This document shows, one piece after another, positions 35,948 through 45,708 of a stretch of DNA of 46,152 nt (positions are counted from its first letter, which is position 1; each line of letters begins with the position of its first letter). This DNA comes from Aestuariirhabdus sp. (GTDB lineage: Bacteria > Pseudomonadota > Gammaproteobacteria > Pseudomonadales > Aestuariirhabdaceae). Under the pieces are notes generated by a model that worked only from the letters and a program-made list of their open reading frames with translations, made no database searches and was not told the DNA's origin. The stretch covers positions 1 through 46,152 of the forward strand of contig JAUXFT010000009.1 of assembly GCA_030622755.1 (NCBI GenBank), given 5' to 3'. A program made the position numbers and the translations under genes.

Positions 35948-37482
35948 GAGGCAGCCTCCTCGCGGCGATGAAGCGTTTCATTAAACTCCTTCACGGCTTT
36001 AAGCGAGCTGCTGATATCAGGTAGCTGGGGATTCAGCTTCAATGATTGCAACTGCTCCAACTGCATTATCATCGACCTGGTCATCTGATCGTTATAGGAA
36101 AAATAGCGACGCAACCACTCCAGGCTGGATGCGGTACTGACATCAAATACGCCCTGCTGCTGTTTCAATAACGCTAACTGGGATTGCTCCATCATCAGCC
36201 GCAGGTTCTGGCGAAGATACACCTCCTCATTGGGCGTCAGCAGTTCCTGTAATGGCTCACTACGGTTGGTATTGAGCCGAAAGTATTGCTTGAATCGCTC
36301 TAGTCCGTTCATGGCACGCTCAAGCAAACGCTGCCAGACCGTCATCTCAGCCACAATCTCTTGTTCCTTGGCGGCATCTATCTGGAAACCCCCTACCGCT
36401 AGCAATGGCAACTGCATTACCTGGTCGGACAACGCGGCCAACTGTAAATAGGTGCCCTCCTCATCAATAGCTGGCACCGCCCTGATCGCGGCAAGATCAT
36501 GAGCGAGTGCATCCCGAACCGGAAACAAGGATACGTTATCAAGATCACGTACTATGCGATCAGCACTGACCAGCAAGGACTCAACGCCCTGTAGATCACC
36601 TTCAGTTAATAGTCGCTGATTTGCCAGTCGTAACAAATACTCAACTTCGGCCAATAACCAGTCATCCCGACTGGTGCGCTGTAGCTCTTGTAATTGGCGC
36701 TGCAAGCTTTCATTACTTTGCTTCAGTTGTTTACTGGTTTCCACCAGTTTAATTTTGGTCTCCGCTAACTCGTTGCGAAGTTGATCCTGCGTGGCACCAA
36801 AATTGGAAAGTACGCCCAACTCTGCACGCAAACCATTCGTTGAATCATCAAATTTAGTGGCCATGGCCTGCAATTGACCCTGAATTTGTTTGTCGGTTTC
36901 GGGATGGCTGCGGTGCTGCAAATAATATTGAATATCCCGATCCATATACACCAGTGCAGCAACCCCCAGACAGGCTAGCAATGCCAACAACAAGGCCAGC
37001 CAGTTCACCAGAGATCGGCCACCTGAGTTTTCTGTAGTCCCAATATCAGCTGACCCGCTGCCTGGTTGCGGCGCTGAAGCGCGGGAAATACTACTATCGC
37101 TATTGCGTAAATGAGGTGACGCTTTAGTAGCTGCTGCCTGCGCAGCTGCCTGAATACTTTCATCACTAATCATTGAAACTTGCTCAACCGGTTGATTTTC
37201 AGTGGGCTCATCGCCTGGATTTGATGCCGGCACTTCGTCTGCTGCAGGTGCTTTTTCAGGTGCTATCTCAGGCGCTGTATCAGACGGTATTTCATCGGGT
37301 GCTATTACCGCAACGATGCCAGCACTATCGCTGGTAGAAACCCCAGGTGCTTGATCAGGCTTATCCTGATCGACAGGCTTTGGGGCATTCGATTCCACGA
37401 CATCAGCGGACATCTGCGTTTCGGCCATCACTTCCGTATTCGGCTTGGCGCCCGTAGTACGTTTTCCACGCTTTCTGCTCAT
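35944..37482 (-). CDS. hemX: HemX, single-pass membrane protein of the heme cluster
   Basis: A 512-residue protein often labelled uroporphyrinogen-III C-methyltransferase, but it has no SAM-binding domain, so that label is unsafe. Residues 1-150 are a disordered cytoplasmic tail rich in Pro, Ala, Glu and Asp with short repeats (APDEIPSDTAPEIAPEKAP). One TM helix follows (LVNWLALLLALLACLGVAAL), then a periplasmic coiled coil (AELGVLSNFGATQDQLRNEL onward) and the conserved HemX core (DWLLAEVEYLLRLANQRL). The tail is longer than in E. coli (393 aa total). GAGGA 4-5 nt before the ATG. It is coupled to hemY by a 4-bp overlap. Confidence 0.92.
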   Translation of the reverse strand: MSRKRGKRTTGAKPNTEVMAETQMSADVVESNAPKPVDQDKPDQAPGVSTSDSAGIVAVIAPDEIPSDTAPEIAPEKAPAADEVPASNPGDEPTENQPVEQVSMISDESIQAAAQAAATKASPHLRNSDSSISRASAPQPGSGSADIGTTENSGGRSLVNWLALLLALLACLGVAALVYMDRDIQYYLQHRSHPETDKQIQGQLQAMATKFDDSTNGLRAELGVLSNFGATQDQLRNELAETKIKLVETSKQLKQSNESLQRQLQELQRTSRDDWLLAEVEYLLRLANQRLLTEGDLQGVESLLVSADRIVRDLDNVSLFPVRDALAHDLAAIRAVPAIDEEGTYLQLAALSDQVMQLPLLAVGGFQIDAAKEQEIVAEMTVWQRLLERAMNGLERFKQYFRLNTNRSEPLQELLTPNEEVYLRQNLRLMMEQSQLALLKQQQGVFDVSTASSLEWLRRYFSYNDQMTRSMIMQLEQLQSLKLNPQLPDISSSLKAVKEFNETLHRREEAAS

Positions 37483-37514
37483 GGCATCCTCTGTTAACTA
37501 TCTTTAGCTATTGT

Positions 37515-38330
37515 TTAGCTCTCATTAACCACGGTTTCGGCGGCCAACTGCTGCAATGATTCCAGTACGGCTGAATCTCCAGCCCCATTACTAACCATAA
37601 TAGATGCATATTGCTTGCTACTTAGCGCCTCCGCCACCCTGACACTGGGAACAATAAGATGCAGACGCGCACATTGCGGCGGAGCTAATAATGAGTCCAG
37701 CCGCTCTGCTATCATCCCGCTGGTAACCACTGCCACATTAATATTATGCTGAAGTAATGACTCTGCAAACTCTTCAGGGGGATAATCGAGCGAATATCGT
37801 TCATATACTGCCAGTTCGGTAATCTCCGCACCTCGGCTTCGCAGCTCTGTGTTCAGGTGATCGCGTCCACCCACACCCTTAACCAGTAGAATACGCTCAC
37901 CATTTACATTGGAAAAGTCATCCAGTGCCAATAGCGCCTCACTGTCAGTACCTTGATCAGCATAGCAGGCATCTATTTCATAGCGTTCCAGCTCTTGCGC
38001 AGTGCCTTGACCTATTGCAAACCAGCGTAAGCCCACCGGTAGCTGTGGCCAGTAGCGCTCCATCAACTCACAGCCAAATCGAGCAGCAGGGCGACTGACA
38101 AAAATCACTTTTTGATACCGATCGAGATCCAGAACCACTAATTTACTGGCCTGCGATTCGGCCAGTTCACGCTGCTCAATTAATGGTAGCAACAAGGCGC
38201 TAGCACCTGCAGAACGGATGCTATCTGCGAGCACCCGCCCCTGCCTCTTCGGCCTGGTTACCAACACACGCAAAGAAGCCAGCGCGGAATGATCAGCTAT
38301 TGTCGTAGTAGAGCTCTTCAAGAATTTCAC
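37515..38330 (-). CDS. hemD: Uroporphyrinogen-III synthase
   Basis: About 271 residues; cyclises hydroxymethylbilane with inversion of ring D. Family features are the N-terminal [19 protein letters not shown], the mid-protein [11 protein letters not shown] (GxxGR) and [16 protein letters not shown] (the conserved TS region). The start is uncertain because the frame runs far into hemC. GTG 38330 has AGG 6 nt upstream and overlaps hemC by 38 bp; TTG 38273, 20 bp after the hemC stop, would begin directly MRVLVTRP as in E. coli. An ATG at 38399 would need a 107-bp overlap. Sequence conservation in this family is low, but the context hemC-hemD-hemX is decisive. Confidence 0.9.
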   Translation of the reverse strand: MKFLKSSTTTIADHSALASLRVLVTRPKRQGRVLADSIRSAGASALLLPLIEQRELAESQASKLVVLDLDRYQKVIFVSRPAARFGCELMERYWPQLPVGLRWFAIGQGTAQELERYEIDACYADQGTDSEALLALDDFSNVNGERILLVKGVGGRDHLNTELRSRGAEITELAVYERYSLDYPPEEFAESLLQHNINVAVVTSGMIAERLDSLLAPPQCARLHLIVPSVRVAEALSSKQYASIMVSNGAGDSAVLESLQQLAAETVVNES

Positions 38331-39222
38331 CCGCACCCTGTTTAAGCAGATCCTTTGCCACCGCAACACCGATCTCTTCTCGATCTTCCAAAGTACCACG
38401 TAGTTCTGCGGTTAGCAGGGTAGACGCATCGGGCCGAGCCACTATGCCTCGAAGAAAGATTTCATTGCCATGCTGAACAGCATAGCTTGCTATAGGTACC
38501 TGACAACCACCTTGCAAGTGACGGATCAACGCCCGCTCTGCCAGCACACAGTTCGCCGTGACTTCATGATGCAGCGGCTTTAATAGTGCTAAGGTTTCGC
38601 TGTCATCCATGCGACATTCAATGCCTACTGCACCCTGGCCACCGGCGGGCAGGCTCTGCTCGATATCTATAAAGGCGGTGATACGATGCTGGAACTCAAG
38701 GCGAATCAGCCCGGCTGCGGCCAAAATAATTGCGTCATATTGCCCTTCATCCAGCTTCGCCAATCGAGTATTGACGTTACCTCGCAGGAAATTAATCGTC
38801 AGATCCGGCCGTAGCTTCAACAACTGGCATTGACGACGTAAACTCGATGTCCCGACAATCGCACCCTGCGGAAGCTCTTCAAGAGAGTTACAGGTATTTG
38901 ATACAAACGCATCCCTGGGGTCCTCACGCTCACAGATCACCGCCAACCCGAGGGTTTCCGGAAACTCCATCGGCACATCTTTCATCGAATGCACTGCAAT
39001 ATCAGACTGCCCCTCAAGCATTGAGGTTTCCAGCTCCTTAACAAACAATCCCTTGCCGCCAATTTTAGCCAGTGGCGCATCAAGAATACGATCGCCACGA
39101 CTGGTCATTGCCACCAGCTCAACCTCCAATCCTGGATGACATGCCATGAGGCGACTTTTAACATGTTCAGCTTGCCACAATGCCAGGGCACTCTTTCGGG
39201 TCGCAATACGAATCTTTTTCAC
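38293..39222 (-). CDS. hemC: Hydroxymethylbilane synthase (porphobilinogen deaminase)
   Basis: A 309-residue enzyme that links four porphobilinogens. It shows [20 protein letters not shown] at the start, the catalytic Asp region [10 protein letters not shown], the arginine-rich [11 protein letters not shown] and [13 protein letters not shown] segments, and the dipyrromethane-cofactor Cys in [16 protein letters not shown] 39222 is preferred (GGA 7 nt upstream); a TTG at 39234 would add four residues. First gene of the minus-strand hem unit, downstream of algR-algZ in the same orientation, as in Pseudomonas. Confidence 0.97.
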   Translation of the reverse strand: MKKIRIATRKSALALWQAEHVKSRLMACHPGLEVELVAMTSRGDRILDAPLAKIGGKGLFVKELETSMLEGQSDIAVHSMKDVPMEFPETLGLAVICEREDPRDAFVSNTCNSLEELPQGAIVGTSSLRRQCQLLKLRPDLTINFLRGNVNTRLAKLDEGQYDAIILAAAGLIRLEFQHRITAFIDIEQSLPAGGQGAVGIECRMDDSETLALLKPLHHEVTANCVLAERALIRHLQGGCQVPIASYAVQHGNEIFLRGIVARPDASTLLTAELRGTLEDREEIGVAVAKDLLKQGAGEILEELYYDNS

Positions 39223-39261
39223 GGTGACGTCCAACGTTTAATCATTCAAGACAGGCCGCCT

Positions 39262-39267
39262 ATAATA
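39262..39267 (-). promoter_or_regulatory. Possible -10 element for hemC
   Basis: TATTAT on the minus strand, 40 bp before the hemC start codon, inside an A/T cluster that also reads TATAAT on the plus strand. No good -35 was seen, so the strand and use are tentative. Confidence 0.35.
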
Positions 39268-39367
39268 CGGCAGGGATACAGGTTACGCACCCTTGAAGAA
39301 AGGTTTCATTGACTCAGGTTTTCATTAATTTCAGATCTTCGTGAATGAATATGGAAGGATCCACACA

Positions 39368-40105
39368 TCACAGACGCTGCATCAATTTACGTGTCGCGGC
39401 CACATGACGACGACTGACCTGTAAGGGAGAGGACTGTTCTAATAAATACAATTCATACTGCCCTTCATCATTACGCTCCAGGCGATCAATCGCCCGTTGA
39501 GAAACCAGCGCATTGCGATGAATGCGTACAAAACGATCTCCGAACTCTGTTTCCAACTCTTTCAACGTATCATCAATTAACACTTCACCACCCAGATGCC
39601 GGACCGTCACATATTTGTTGTCTGCCACAAAACAACTTATGTCTTGCAGGGGGATCAACTCGATACCTTTATGGGTTCGGGCACTAATGTGACATCGTGC
39701 TCCACCACCCTCCTCATGTTCCGACAGTGCAGCCAATTGCGCCCGGTTAGGATGACTGACGCTAGCTAATGCCTGTTGCAATGCATCAAAACTAACAGGT
39801 TTTAACAGATAACCAACCGCCTGAACCGCAAACGCCTCAATCGCATACTCGCCATAAGCAGTACTGAAAATCACCGCAGGAGGCGTACGTAAACTGCATA
39901 GATGTCGCGCCGCTTCCATGCCTGTCATTCCGGGCATACGAATATCCATCATCACCACATCAGGATTAAAGCGCTGACAGAGTTCTATTGCCTGCTCACC
40001 ATCGCAGGCTTCATCTTCCAGCACTTCATACCCTTCACAACGCTCTATCATGCGGCGTAAACGGTCTCGCGCCAGGGGCTCATCATCGACTAATAAGACC
40101 TTCAC
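39368..40105 (-). CDS. algR: LytTR-type response regulator AlgR
   Basis: A 245-residue DNA-binding response regulator. The REC domain has VLLVDDEPLARDRLRR and phospho-acceptor D54 (VVMMDIRMPGMTG), and the C-terminal LytTR domain has ISARTHKGIELIPLQDI, KYVTVRHLGGEVLIDDTLKE, FVRIHRNALV and VSRRHVAATRKLMQRL, matching Pseudomonas AlgR almost end to end. AlgR controls alginate, type IV pili and cyanide genes there; whether this strain has alginate genes cannot be seen here. GTG 40105 overlaps the algZ stop as GTGA and gives the canonical MKVLLVDDEP start; GAGG lies 7 nt upstream. Confidence 0.95.
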   Translation of the reverse strand: MKVLLVDDEPLARDRLRRMIERCEGYEVLEDEACDGEQAIELCQRFNPDVVMMDIRMPGMTGMEAARHLCSLRTPPAVIFSTAYGEYAIEAFAVQAVGYLLKPVSFDALQQALASVSHPNRAQLAALSEHEEGGGARCHISARTHKGIELIPLQDISCFVADNKYVTVRHLGGEVLIDDTLKELETEFGDRFVRIHRNALVSQRAIDRLERNDEGQYELYLLEQSSPLQVSRRHVAATRKLMQRL

Positions 40106-41202
40106 CCACAACCCTCCTCGGCAATCGGTTTACAGGGATAACTTAACAATATCATATACTCCTGATGCTCTTTGATTCGGACCACCCGAGCGCGTCCTCC
40201 GTACAGCGTTCGCAAGCGATCCTCTATATTTACCAGCGCGATTCGGTTTCCTGAAACACCGCTTGCCCCTCCAGCGAGCACTGGATTACTGATCCGCAGT
40301 GTTACCACGCCTTGACGATATTCACCGGCCACCGTCACGGTACCACCTTTACTCAACGGCTGAACTCCATGGTAGATGGCGTTTTCAAATAATGGCTGCA
40401 AGGTTAATAACGGGATGGGCAAAGTCTCAGGCAGGTCGTCCAGTTGCCACTCCACCTTCAGGCGATTACCAAGCCTTAACTGTTCAATACGTAAATATTG
40501 ACGGCACAAGGCGATCTCGTGAGCAATCGTCACTTCGCTGCTACCCTGCTGCAAACTGGCGCGAAATAACTCCGACAGATCCACCACGGCCTGCTCTGCA
40601 CGATCAGGATCTACGGCGATTAAACTGGCAATACTGTTCATGCTGTTAAACAAAAAATGGGGATGAATACGCGATTGCAAAGACTGCAATCTGGCTTGTA
40701 ATTCCGCACGCTGTTGGCGATGCAATTCATGCTGCACATACAGGTAACGCAGTACCAGGCCGGTGATAATAATAGCGACCAGCAGATTTTTTAGAACAGA
40801 CCAAACTTCAAGTTCTAACCAGAAAACATGCAGCGGAAGCTGCACTACCATCCATTTGGCACCGATAGTAAATGCGATCGTCACGATTCCCACCACGCCA
40901 AAACAAACCATCACTGATTGTTTAAGCTCGCGCCTGCTTAGCCAGTTACGCAACAAACACAGTAAAGCACTACTACTGAGCATGATCCATTGCACAAACA
41001 GGGAAGCCAGCGCCAGATAATCCCAATCGAAATCTGAAGCTCCAGAACCTGCCAGAACTTCCACCAGCACCATCAACTCGGTGATCAAAACCAGCGCAAA
41101 AACCACGCGCGTCTTACACAAATCAGGAAGAAAAAAATCTTCTTCCGAAGCTGTGGTTTGATTCTCTGTCAATGCGGTTTTTTTTACGCTATCCCTGTCC
41201 AT
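40102..41202 (-). CDS. algZ: AlgZ/FimS-type sensor histidine kinase
   Basis: A 366-residue inner membrane kinase of the LytS-like His_kinase family (PF06580). It has four predicted TM helices at about 33-51, 63-85, 96-115 and 136-154, then a coiled stretch (LHRQQRAELQARLQSLQ) and the phospho-acceptor region RIHPHFLFNSMNSI (H180 or H182), followed by a HATPase domain (LTLQPLFENAIYHGVQPL, GNRIALVNIEDRLRTLYGG). It has no periplasmic sensor domain. The stop overlaps the algR start by 4 bp, so the pair is translationally coupled; it is divergent from argH, as in Pseudomonas. Confidence 0.93.
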   Translation of the reverse strand: MDRDSVKKTALTENQTTASEEDFFLPDLCKTRVVFALVLITELMVLVEVLAGSGASDFDWDYLALASLFVQWIMLSSSALLCLLRNWLSRRELKQSVMVCFGVVGIVTIAFTIGAKWMVVQLPLHVFWLELEVWSVLKNLLVAIIITGLVLRYLYVQHELHRQQRAELQARLQSLQSRIHPHFLFNSMNSIASLIAVDPDRAEQAVVDLSELFRASLQQGSSEVTIAHEIALCRQYLRIEQLRLGNRLKVEWQLDDLPETLPIPLLTLQPLFENAIYHGVQPLSKGGTVTVAGEYRQGVVTLRISNPVLAGGASGVSGNRIALVNIEDRLRTLYGGRARVVRIKEHQEYMILLSYPCKPIAEEGCG

Positions 41203-41282
41203 TAACCGAGAGTACCCCGCGAGGAAGCAGATGCAAAGTCGTCACCGCATCTGTCAGCCAATTAGTGTCAAAACTGTTATCA

Positions 41283-41311
41283 TTGTCCGAATTTTCCATC
41301 CTGGCTATGAC
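41283..41311 (+). promoter_or_regulatory. argH promoter
   Basis: -35 TTGTCC (41283-41288), a 17-bp spacer and -10 TATGAC (41306-41311). The start near 41318 leaves a leader of about 57 nt before ATG 41375. Confidence 0.55.
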
Positions 41312-41374
41312 CTGGATAATTCTCAGCTACAGCATCGGCAATGATAAAAGCCTACTCAGAACAAGGAAGCAGCC

Positions 41375-42787
41375 ATGAGCAGTAATGACCAAAAGACCAA
41401 TCAACAATGGGGCGGTCGTTTCAACGAACCCACAGATGCCTTCGTGGCTCGCTTCACCGCATCAATTGATTTTGACAAGCGACTCTACGCCCAGGACATC
41501 CGTGGTTCACAGGCACATGCGCGTATGCTCAACAAGGTTGGCGTCCTGAATGAAGATGAGCTGCAATCTATCCTGCAAGGTCTCGAACAGATTCAGGGCG
41601 AGATCGAGCGCGGCGAGATCGAGTGGTCAGTGGAGCTGGAAGATATTCACATGAACATTGAAGCACGACTCACCGATCGAATTGGTATCACGGGTAAAAA
41701 ACTGCACACTGGTCGCTCTCGTAATGATCAGGTCGCTACCGATATCCGTCTCTATCTTCGCGATGAAATTGATTTTCTGCTGGGAGAAATCACCCGCCTG
41801 CAACGGGGATTATTAACCGTCGCAGAGCGAGAAGCCAAAACCATCATGCCCGGGTTCACCCATTTACAAACTGCTCAGCCGGTCACCTTTGGTCACCACC
41901 TGATGGCCTGGTTTGAAATGTTGCAACGAGATTTTAGTCGCTTGCGCGACTGTCGCACACGAATGAACCAGTCACCCCTGGGAGCTGCTGCGCTCGCCGG
42001 TACCACCTATCCAATCGATCGCATCTATAGCGCTCAACTGATGGGATTCGACGGCCCCACCGCCAACTCTCTGGATTCTGTCAGTGATCGGGATTTCGCT
42101 ATCGAGTTTTGCGCGGCAGCGAGCATGATTATGAACCACCTGTCCCGAATGTCAGAAGAGCTGGTTTTATGGACCTCGGCACAATTTGATTTTATCGACC
42201 TCCCCGATCGTTTCTGTACTGGCTCCAGCATCATGCCACAGAAAAAAAACCCGGATGTGCCAGAACTGGTTCGAGGCAAAGGGGGCCGAGTGACCGGGCA
42301 TCTTATTTCGCTACTGACTTTGATGAAATCCCAACCACTGGCCTACAACAAGGACAACCAGGAAGACAAAGAACCCCTGTTTGATACCGTAGATACGCCT
42401 AAGGGCTGCTTGCGCGCCTATGCCGATATGGTGCCCGCGATACATTCCAAGGCCGACAATATGCGTGAAGCTGCGCGACGTGGTTTCTCAACCGCAACGG
42501 ATCTGGCGGACTATCTGGTTCGTCAGGGAATGCCCTTTCGAGATGCCCACGAAGTGGTCGGAAAAGCGGTTGCCTTTGGTATCAAGAATAAACTCGACCT
42601 TTCCGATATGAGCCTGGATCAGCTGCAGCAATTTTCCACAACCATTGGAACCGATGTCTTCGATGTACTGACGCTGGAAGGATCCGTTAATGCTCGCGAT
42701 CATATTGGCGGCACTGCCCCCCGCCAGGTGTTGCTGGCCGTAGCCAATGCGCGCGAAGATCTTGAGAAAAGAGCCTCAGAAACTTGA
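41375..42787 (+). CDS. argH: Argininosuccinate lyase
   Basis: A 470-residue cytoplasmic enzyme that splits argininosuccinate into arginine and fumarate, the last step of arginine synthesis. Superfamily motifs are all present: MWGGRF-like [14 protein letters not shown] at the start, [13 protein letters not shown] (111-123), the TxxH region [15 protein letters not shown] (H163), and the signature loop [12 protein letters not shown] (283-294) with the catalytic Ser. AAGGA 7 nt before the ATG supports the start. It is followed by a tandem-repeat array and a hairpin facing cyaY. Confidence 0.97.
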   Translation: MSSNDQKTNQQWGGRFNEPTDAFVARFTASIDFDKRLYAQDIRGSQAHARMLNKVGVLNEDELQSILQGLEQIQGEIERGEIEWSVELEDIHMNIEARLTDRIGITGKKLHTGRSRNDQVATDIRLYLRDEIDFLLGEITRLQRGLLTVAEREAKTIMPGFTHLQTAQPVTFGHHLMAWFEMLQRDFSRLRDCRTRMNQSPLGAAALAGTTYPIDRIYSAQLMGFDGPTANSLDSVSDRDFAIEFCAAASMIMNHLSRMSEELVLWTSAQFDFIDLPDRFCTGSSIMPQKKNPDVPELVRGKGGRVTGHLISLLTLMKSQPLAYNKDNQEDKEPLFDTVDTPKGCLRAYADMVPAIHSKADNMREAARRGFSTATDLADYLVRQGMPFRDAHEVVGKAVAFGIKNKLDLSDMSLDQLQQFSTTIGTDVFDVLTLEGSVNARDHIGGTAPRQVLLAVANAREDLEKRASET

Positions 42788-42845
42788 GGGTAGTGCTCAG
42801 GAAATCGGACCACACTGCCATCAATTCAGCATTTTTAGAGATTAT

Positions 42846-42927
42846 CTTAAGGGGCTTCCTATAAGGTACTATCTATAAGGTACTATCTATAAGGAACTGT
42901 CTTAAGGAACCATCTATAAAGAACAAT
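42846..42927. repeat. 13-14 bp tandem repeat x6 between argH and cyaY
   Basis: Six units: CTTAAGGGGCTTC (42846-42858), CTATAAGGTACTAT twice exactly (42859-42872, 42873-42886), CTATAAGGAACTGT (42887-42900), CTTAAGGAACCAT (42901-42913) and CTATAAAGAACAAT (42914-42927). Two identical central units with decay outwards suggest recent slippage. It is the clearest of the arrays in the window. Confidence 0.85.
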
Positions 42928-42938
42928 CTTCAACCACT

Positions 42939-42966
42939 ACCTCTCATCACCGCAAAGGTGAGAGGT
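42939..42966. terminator. Hairpin between convergent argH and cyaY
   Basis: ACCTCTCA (42939-42946) pairs with TGAGAGGT (42959-42966), with a possible inner CACC/GGTG stem. It abuts the cyaY stop at 42969. There is no T tract on either side, so it is a moderate candidate for a shared terminator. Confidence 0.5.
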
Positions 42967-42968
42967 AC

Positions 42969-43295
42969 CTACCAAACCAACTCAATCGGTTCACCCGCCT
43001 GCTCACTGCAGCAACGGTTTAACATCGTTTTAAATGGCTCAGCATCCCTGGTACCCAACCATTGATTACTACTCTCATCATAATCAAAGTGGAAACCTCC
43101 ACTACGGGCAGCCATCCACAACTGCGCCATTGCCGCTTGCCGGCTGAGTATAATCTGACTCCCATCTTCAAACTCAAGCGTCAGAATTCCCGCCGCAGTT
43201 TCATAATCGATGTCCAGGCCTGCATCTTCAATGGCGTCTTCAATCGCTACCATTAGATCATCCAGTAACTCATTTACCTGCCGCTCACTGATCAC
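42969..43295 (-). CDS. cyaY: CyaY, bacterial frataxin
   Basis: A 108-residue iron-binding regulator of Fe-S cluster assembly. It has the acidic first helix (LLDDLMVAIEDAIEDAGLDIDYE) that binds Fe2+, the beta strands GILTLEFEDGSQIILSRQ and the conserved QLWMAARSGGFHFDY, as in E. coli CyaY. The GTG start has GGAG about 7 nt upstream. It is divergent from lptM-lysA-dapF, a conserved arrangement. Confidence 0.96.
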   Translation of the reverse strand: MISERQVNELLDDLMVAIEDAIEDAGLDIDYETAAGILTLEFEDGSQIILSRQAAMAQLWMAARSGGFHFDYDESSNQWLGTRDAEPFKTMLNRCCSEQAGEPIELVW

Positions 43296-43395
43296 AATTC
43301 TCTCCGGGCATTGCCGCTTAATACTTAGCTTACTGCTTAATTTAGTGCGAGTGTATCACGCCACGCAATCTCTTAGGCAGGGAGGAGGCACAGCG

Positions 43396-43424
43396 TAGGC
43401 AAGGTGCATGACAGCAGGTATACT
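43396..43424 (+). promoter_or_regulatory. Promoter of the lptM-lysA-dapF-DUF484 unit
   Basis: -35 TAGGCA (43396-43401), a 17-bp spacer and -10 TATACT (43419-43424) give a start near 43431, just upstream of lptM. Confidence 0.6.
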
Positions 43425-43462
43425 GTGGCACAAGATTCGGACATTCAATGAGAACAACAACC

Positions 43463-43585
43463 ATGAAATTGCTACTGCCTCTGCTCCTGCTCACCGGAAT
43501 TCTGGCTGGCTGCGGGCAAAAGGGTCCCCTGTACTTACCGGAAGAAAACAGTCAGTTTCAGTCAACTTCTTCTCTGCATCAATAA
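43463..43585 (+). CDS. lptM: LPS-assembly lipoprotein LptM (YifL/LppL)
   Basis: A 40-residue lipoprotein missed by length cut-offs. The signal peptide MKLLLPLLLLTGILAGC ends in the lipobox LAGC, followed by the family signature GQKGPLYLPE and a short Ser/Gln tail. In E. coli LptM helps oxidative maturation of the LptD/E translocon. ATG 43463 is chosen; an in-frame ATG at 43448 (GGA 6 nt upstream) would add MRTTT. It lies 21 bp before lysA, the usual place for this gene. Confidence 0.9.
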   Translation: MKLLLPLLLLTGILAGCGQKGPLYLPEENSQFQSTSSLHQ

Positions 43586-43606
43586 CGTTCAAGGACGGTT
43601 CCCTGC

Positions 43607-44857
43607 ATGGACCACTTTATCTATCAAGATGGCGAATTATTCGCAGAAGACGTTGCCGTCAGCGACATAGCCGATCAATTCGGCACCCCTTGCTATATCT
43701 ATTCCCGTGCCACTCTTGAACGCCATTACAAAGCCTATGACAACGCATTGGGAACACATCCTCACCTCATTTGTTATGCCGTTAAAGCCAACAGTAATCT
43801 CGCTGTCTTAAATGTTCTGGCACGCCTTGGATCCGGCTTCGATATTGTTTCCATTGGTGAACTGGAACGCGTGCTGGCCGCAGGCGGTGATCCAGGCAAA
43901 ATTATTTTTTCCGGCGTTGGCAAGCAGTCTGCCGAAATTCAGCGTGCCCTGGAAGTAGGCATAAATTGCTTCAATGTTGAATCGGAAGCAGAACTTGAAC
44001 GCCTGCAAACCGTAGCCGCATCCATAGGTGCTACTGCGCGCATTTCGCTGCGCGTAAATCCGGATGTTGATGCCCATACGCACCCTTACATTTCCACAGG
44101 CCTGAAAGAAAACAAGTTCGGCATCGATTTTAAGGTTGCTCCTTCGGTTTATCGTCGCGCGGCGACGTTACCCAACATAGAAATCGTCGGGGTTGATTGC
44201 CATATCGGTTCTCAGCTCACCGAGCTTGATCCTTTCCTCGACGCCCTCGATCGTTTGCTGGCGCTTGTCGATGAACTGCAAAAGGACGGCATTACTATCC
44301 ACCACCTGGATCTTGGTGGTGGACTGGGGGTGAACTACCAGGAAGAACAACCTCCGCAACCAGCAGATTACGCCAGCGCTGTTCTTGAGCGCCTGGGCAA
44401 CCGGCAACTGACTCTGGTACTTGAACCCGGCCGCTCTATTTCTGCCAATGCAGGAATCATGGTAACGCGCGTTGAGTTCCTGAAAGAAAACAGTGGCAAG
44501 CATTTCGCCATCGTGGACGCGGCGATGAACGACCTGATTCGCCCGGCATTGTATAACGCCTGGCAGGAGATCATTCCGGTTAAGCCTCGCACTGACGGCA
44601 CCAGTCATCACTACGATCTGGTTGGCCCTATCTGTGAAACTGGCGATTTTATTGGCAAGGATCGTGACCTCATTCTTGCGCCGGAAGACCTTCTGGCGGT
44701 CCGTTCCGCTGGCGCTTACGGATTTACCATGAGCTCCAACTACAACAGCCGCAATCGCGCAGCCGAGATCATGGTCGATGGCAAACAACAGCATCTGGTT
44801 CGCCAGCGCGAAACCATCGCCCAACAGATCGCTAATGAATCTATCATTCCGGACTGA
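43607..44857 (+). CDS. lysA: Diaminopimelate decarboxylase
   Basis: A 416-residue PLP enzyme (fold type III) that makes lysine from meso-diaminopimelate. PLP lysine K60 sits in CYAVKANSN; other motifs are [19 protein letters not shown]-like [12 protein letters not shown], the glycine-rich phosphate loop [22 protein letters not shown] and the catalytic Cys region [15 protein letters not shown]. Length is normal. dapF starts 5 bp after it, so the two work in consecutive, opposite-direction steps around meso-DAP (dapF makes it, lysA consumes it). Confidence 0.97.
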   Translation: MDHFIYQDGELFAEDVAVSDIADQFGTPCYIYSRATLERHYKAYDNALGTHPHLICYAVKANSNLAVLNVLARLGSGFDIVSIGELERVLAAGGDPGKIIFSGVGKQSAEIQRALEVGINCFNVESEAELERLQTVAASIGATARISLRVNPDVDAHTHPYISTGLKENKFGIDFKVAPSVYRRAATLPNIEIVGVDCHIGSQLTELDPFLDALDRLLALVDELQKDGITIHHLDLGGGLGVNYQEEQPPQPADYASAVLERLGNRQLTLVLEPGRSISANAGIMVTRVEFLKENSGKHFAIVDAAMNDLIRPALYNAWQEIIPVKPRTDGTSHHYDLVGPICETGDFIGKDRDLILAPEDLLAVRSAGAYGFTMSSNYNSRNRAAEIMVDGKQQHLVRQRETIAQQIANESIIPD

Positions 44858-44862
44858 TCACC

Positions 44863-45708
44863 ATGATTTTACGCTTCACTAAAATGCATGGGCTGGGCAA
44901 TGATTTTGCCGTCATCGATCTGGTAACCCAGCATGCGCGGATCACCCCGGAACAGGTCAGACGTCTCTCCGATCGGCACCTCGGTATCGGCTTCGACCAG
45001 ATGTTGATCGTTGAACCCCCGAGCCGGCCCGAAATGGATTTCCGTTATCGCATCTTCAACGCCGATGGCGGCGAAGTAGAGCAATGCGGAAATGGTGCTC
45101 GTTGCTTTGCCCGTTTTGTTCGTGACAAAGGCCTTAGTCATAAAAACCGCATTCATGTTGAAACCTGTAATGGCGAGATCGAACTGAATATTCAGGACAA
45201 CGGTGACGTCAGCGTGAATATGGGCGTCCCTGTTCTCCAGAGCGACCTGATACCCTTTCAACCATCAGGGCAGCATGCCTGTGAGCAATCACGCACTTAC
45301 CTGATTGACGCTGCGCAGCAACAATTTGAGATCAACGCCATCTCAATGGGCAACCCTCATGCGGTGCTGTTGGTCGATGACGTTACCTCTGCCCCCGTCG
45401 AACAGCTGGGTCCCCTGCTGGAAAACCACCCCGCGTTTCCCAAACGGTGTAATGTAGGCTTTTTACAGATCGTCAATCGCAACGAGTTTCGTTTGCGAGT
45501 ATTCGAACGCGGTGTCGGGGAAACCCTGGCGTGCGGTACAGGCGCCTGCGCAGCCATGGTCGCTGGCCACTTACGCGGTTTACTGGATCAAAAGGTGACA
45601 GCGCACTTGCAAGGTGGCACCCTTAATATTGAATGGCATGGTGATAACAACCCGGTAATCATGACGGGCTCAGCAACCCGGGTGTATGAAGGAACAATCA
45701 GAATATGA
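44863..45708 (+). CDS. dapF: Diaminopimelate epimerase
   Basis: A 281-residue cofactor-free epimerase that converts LL- to meso-diaminopimelate for peptidoglycan and lysine. The two catalytic cysteines are C75 ([14 protein letters not shown]) and C224 ([16 protein letters not shown]); [12 protein letters not shown] opens the protein. The stop overlaps the next ATG by 4 bp (ATGA). Confidence 0.97.
   Translation: MILRFTKMHGLGNDFAVIDLVTQHARITPEQVRRLSDRHLGIGFDQMLIVEPPSRPEMDFRYRIFNADGGEVEQCGNGARCFARFVRDKGLSHKNRIHVETCNGEIELNIQDNGDVSVNMGVPVLQSDLIPFQPSGQHACEQSRTYLIDAAQQQFEINAISMGNPHAVLLVDDVTSAPVEQLGPLLENHPAFPKRCNVGFLQIVNRNEFRLRVFERGVGETLACGTGACAAMVAGHLRGLLDQKVTAHLQGGTLNIEWHGDNNPVIMTGSATRVYEGTIRI

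Noticed and set aside
35944-37482. HemX as a uroporphyrinogen-III C-methyltransferase
   Set aside because: That enzyme has a SAM-binding tetrapyrrole methylase domain; none is present here, so the common label is not used.
42846-42927. CRISPR array
   Set aside because: Units are 13-14 bp with no spacers and no cas genes in the window.
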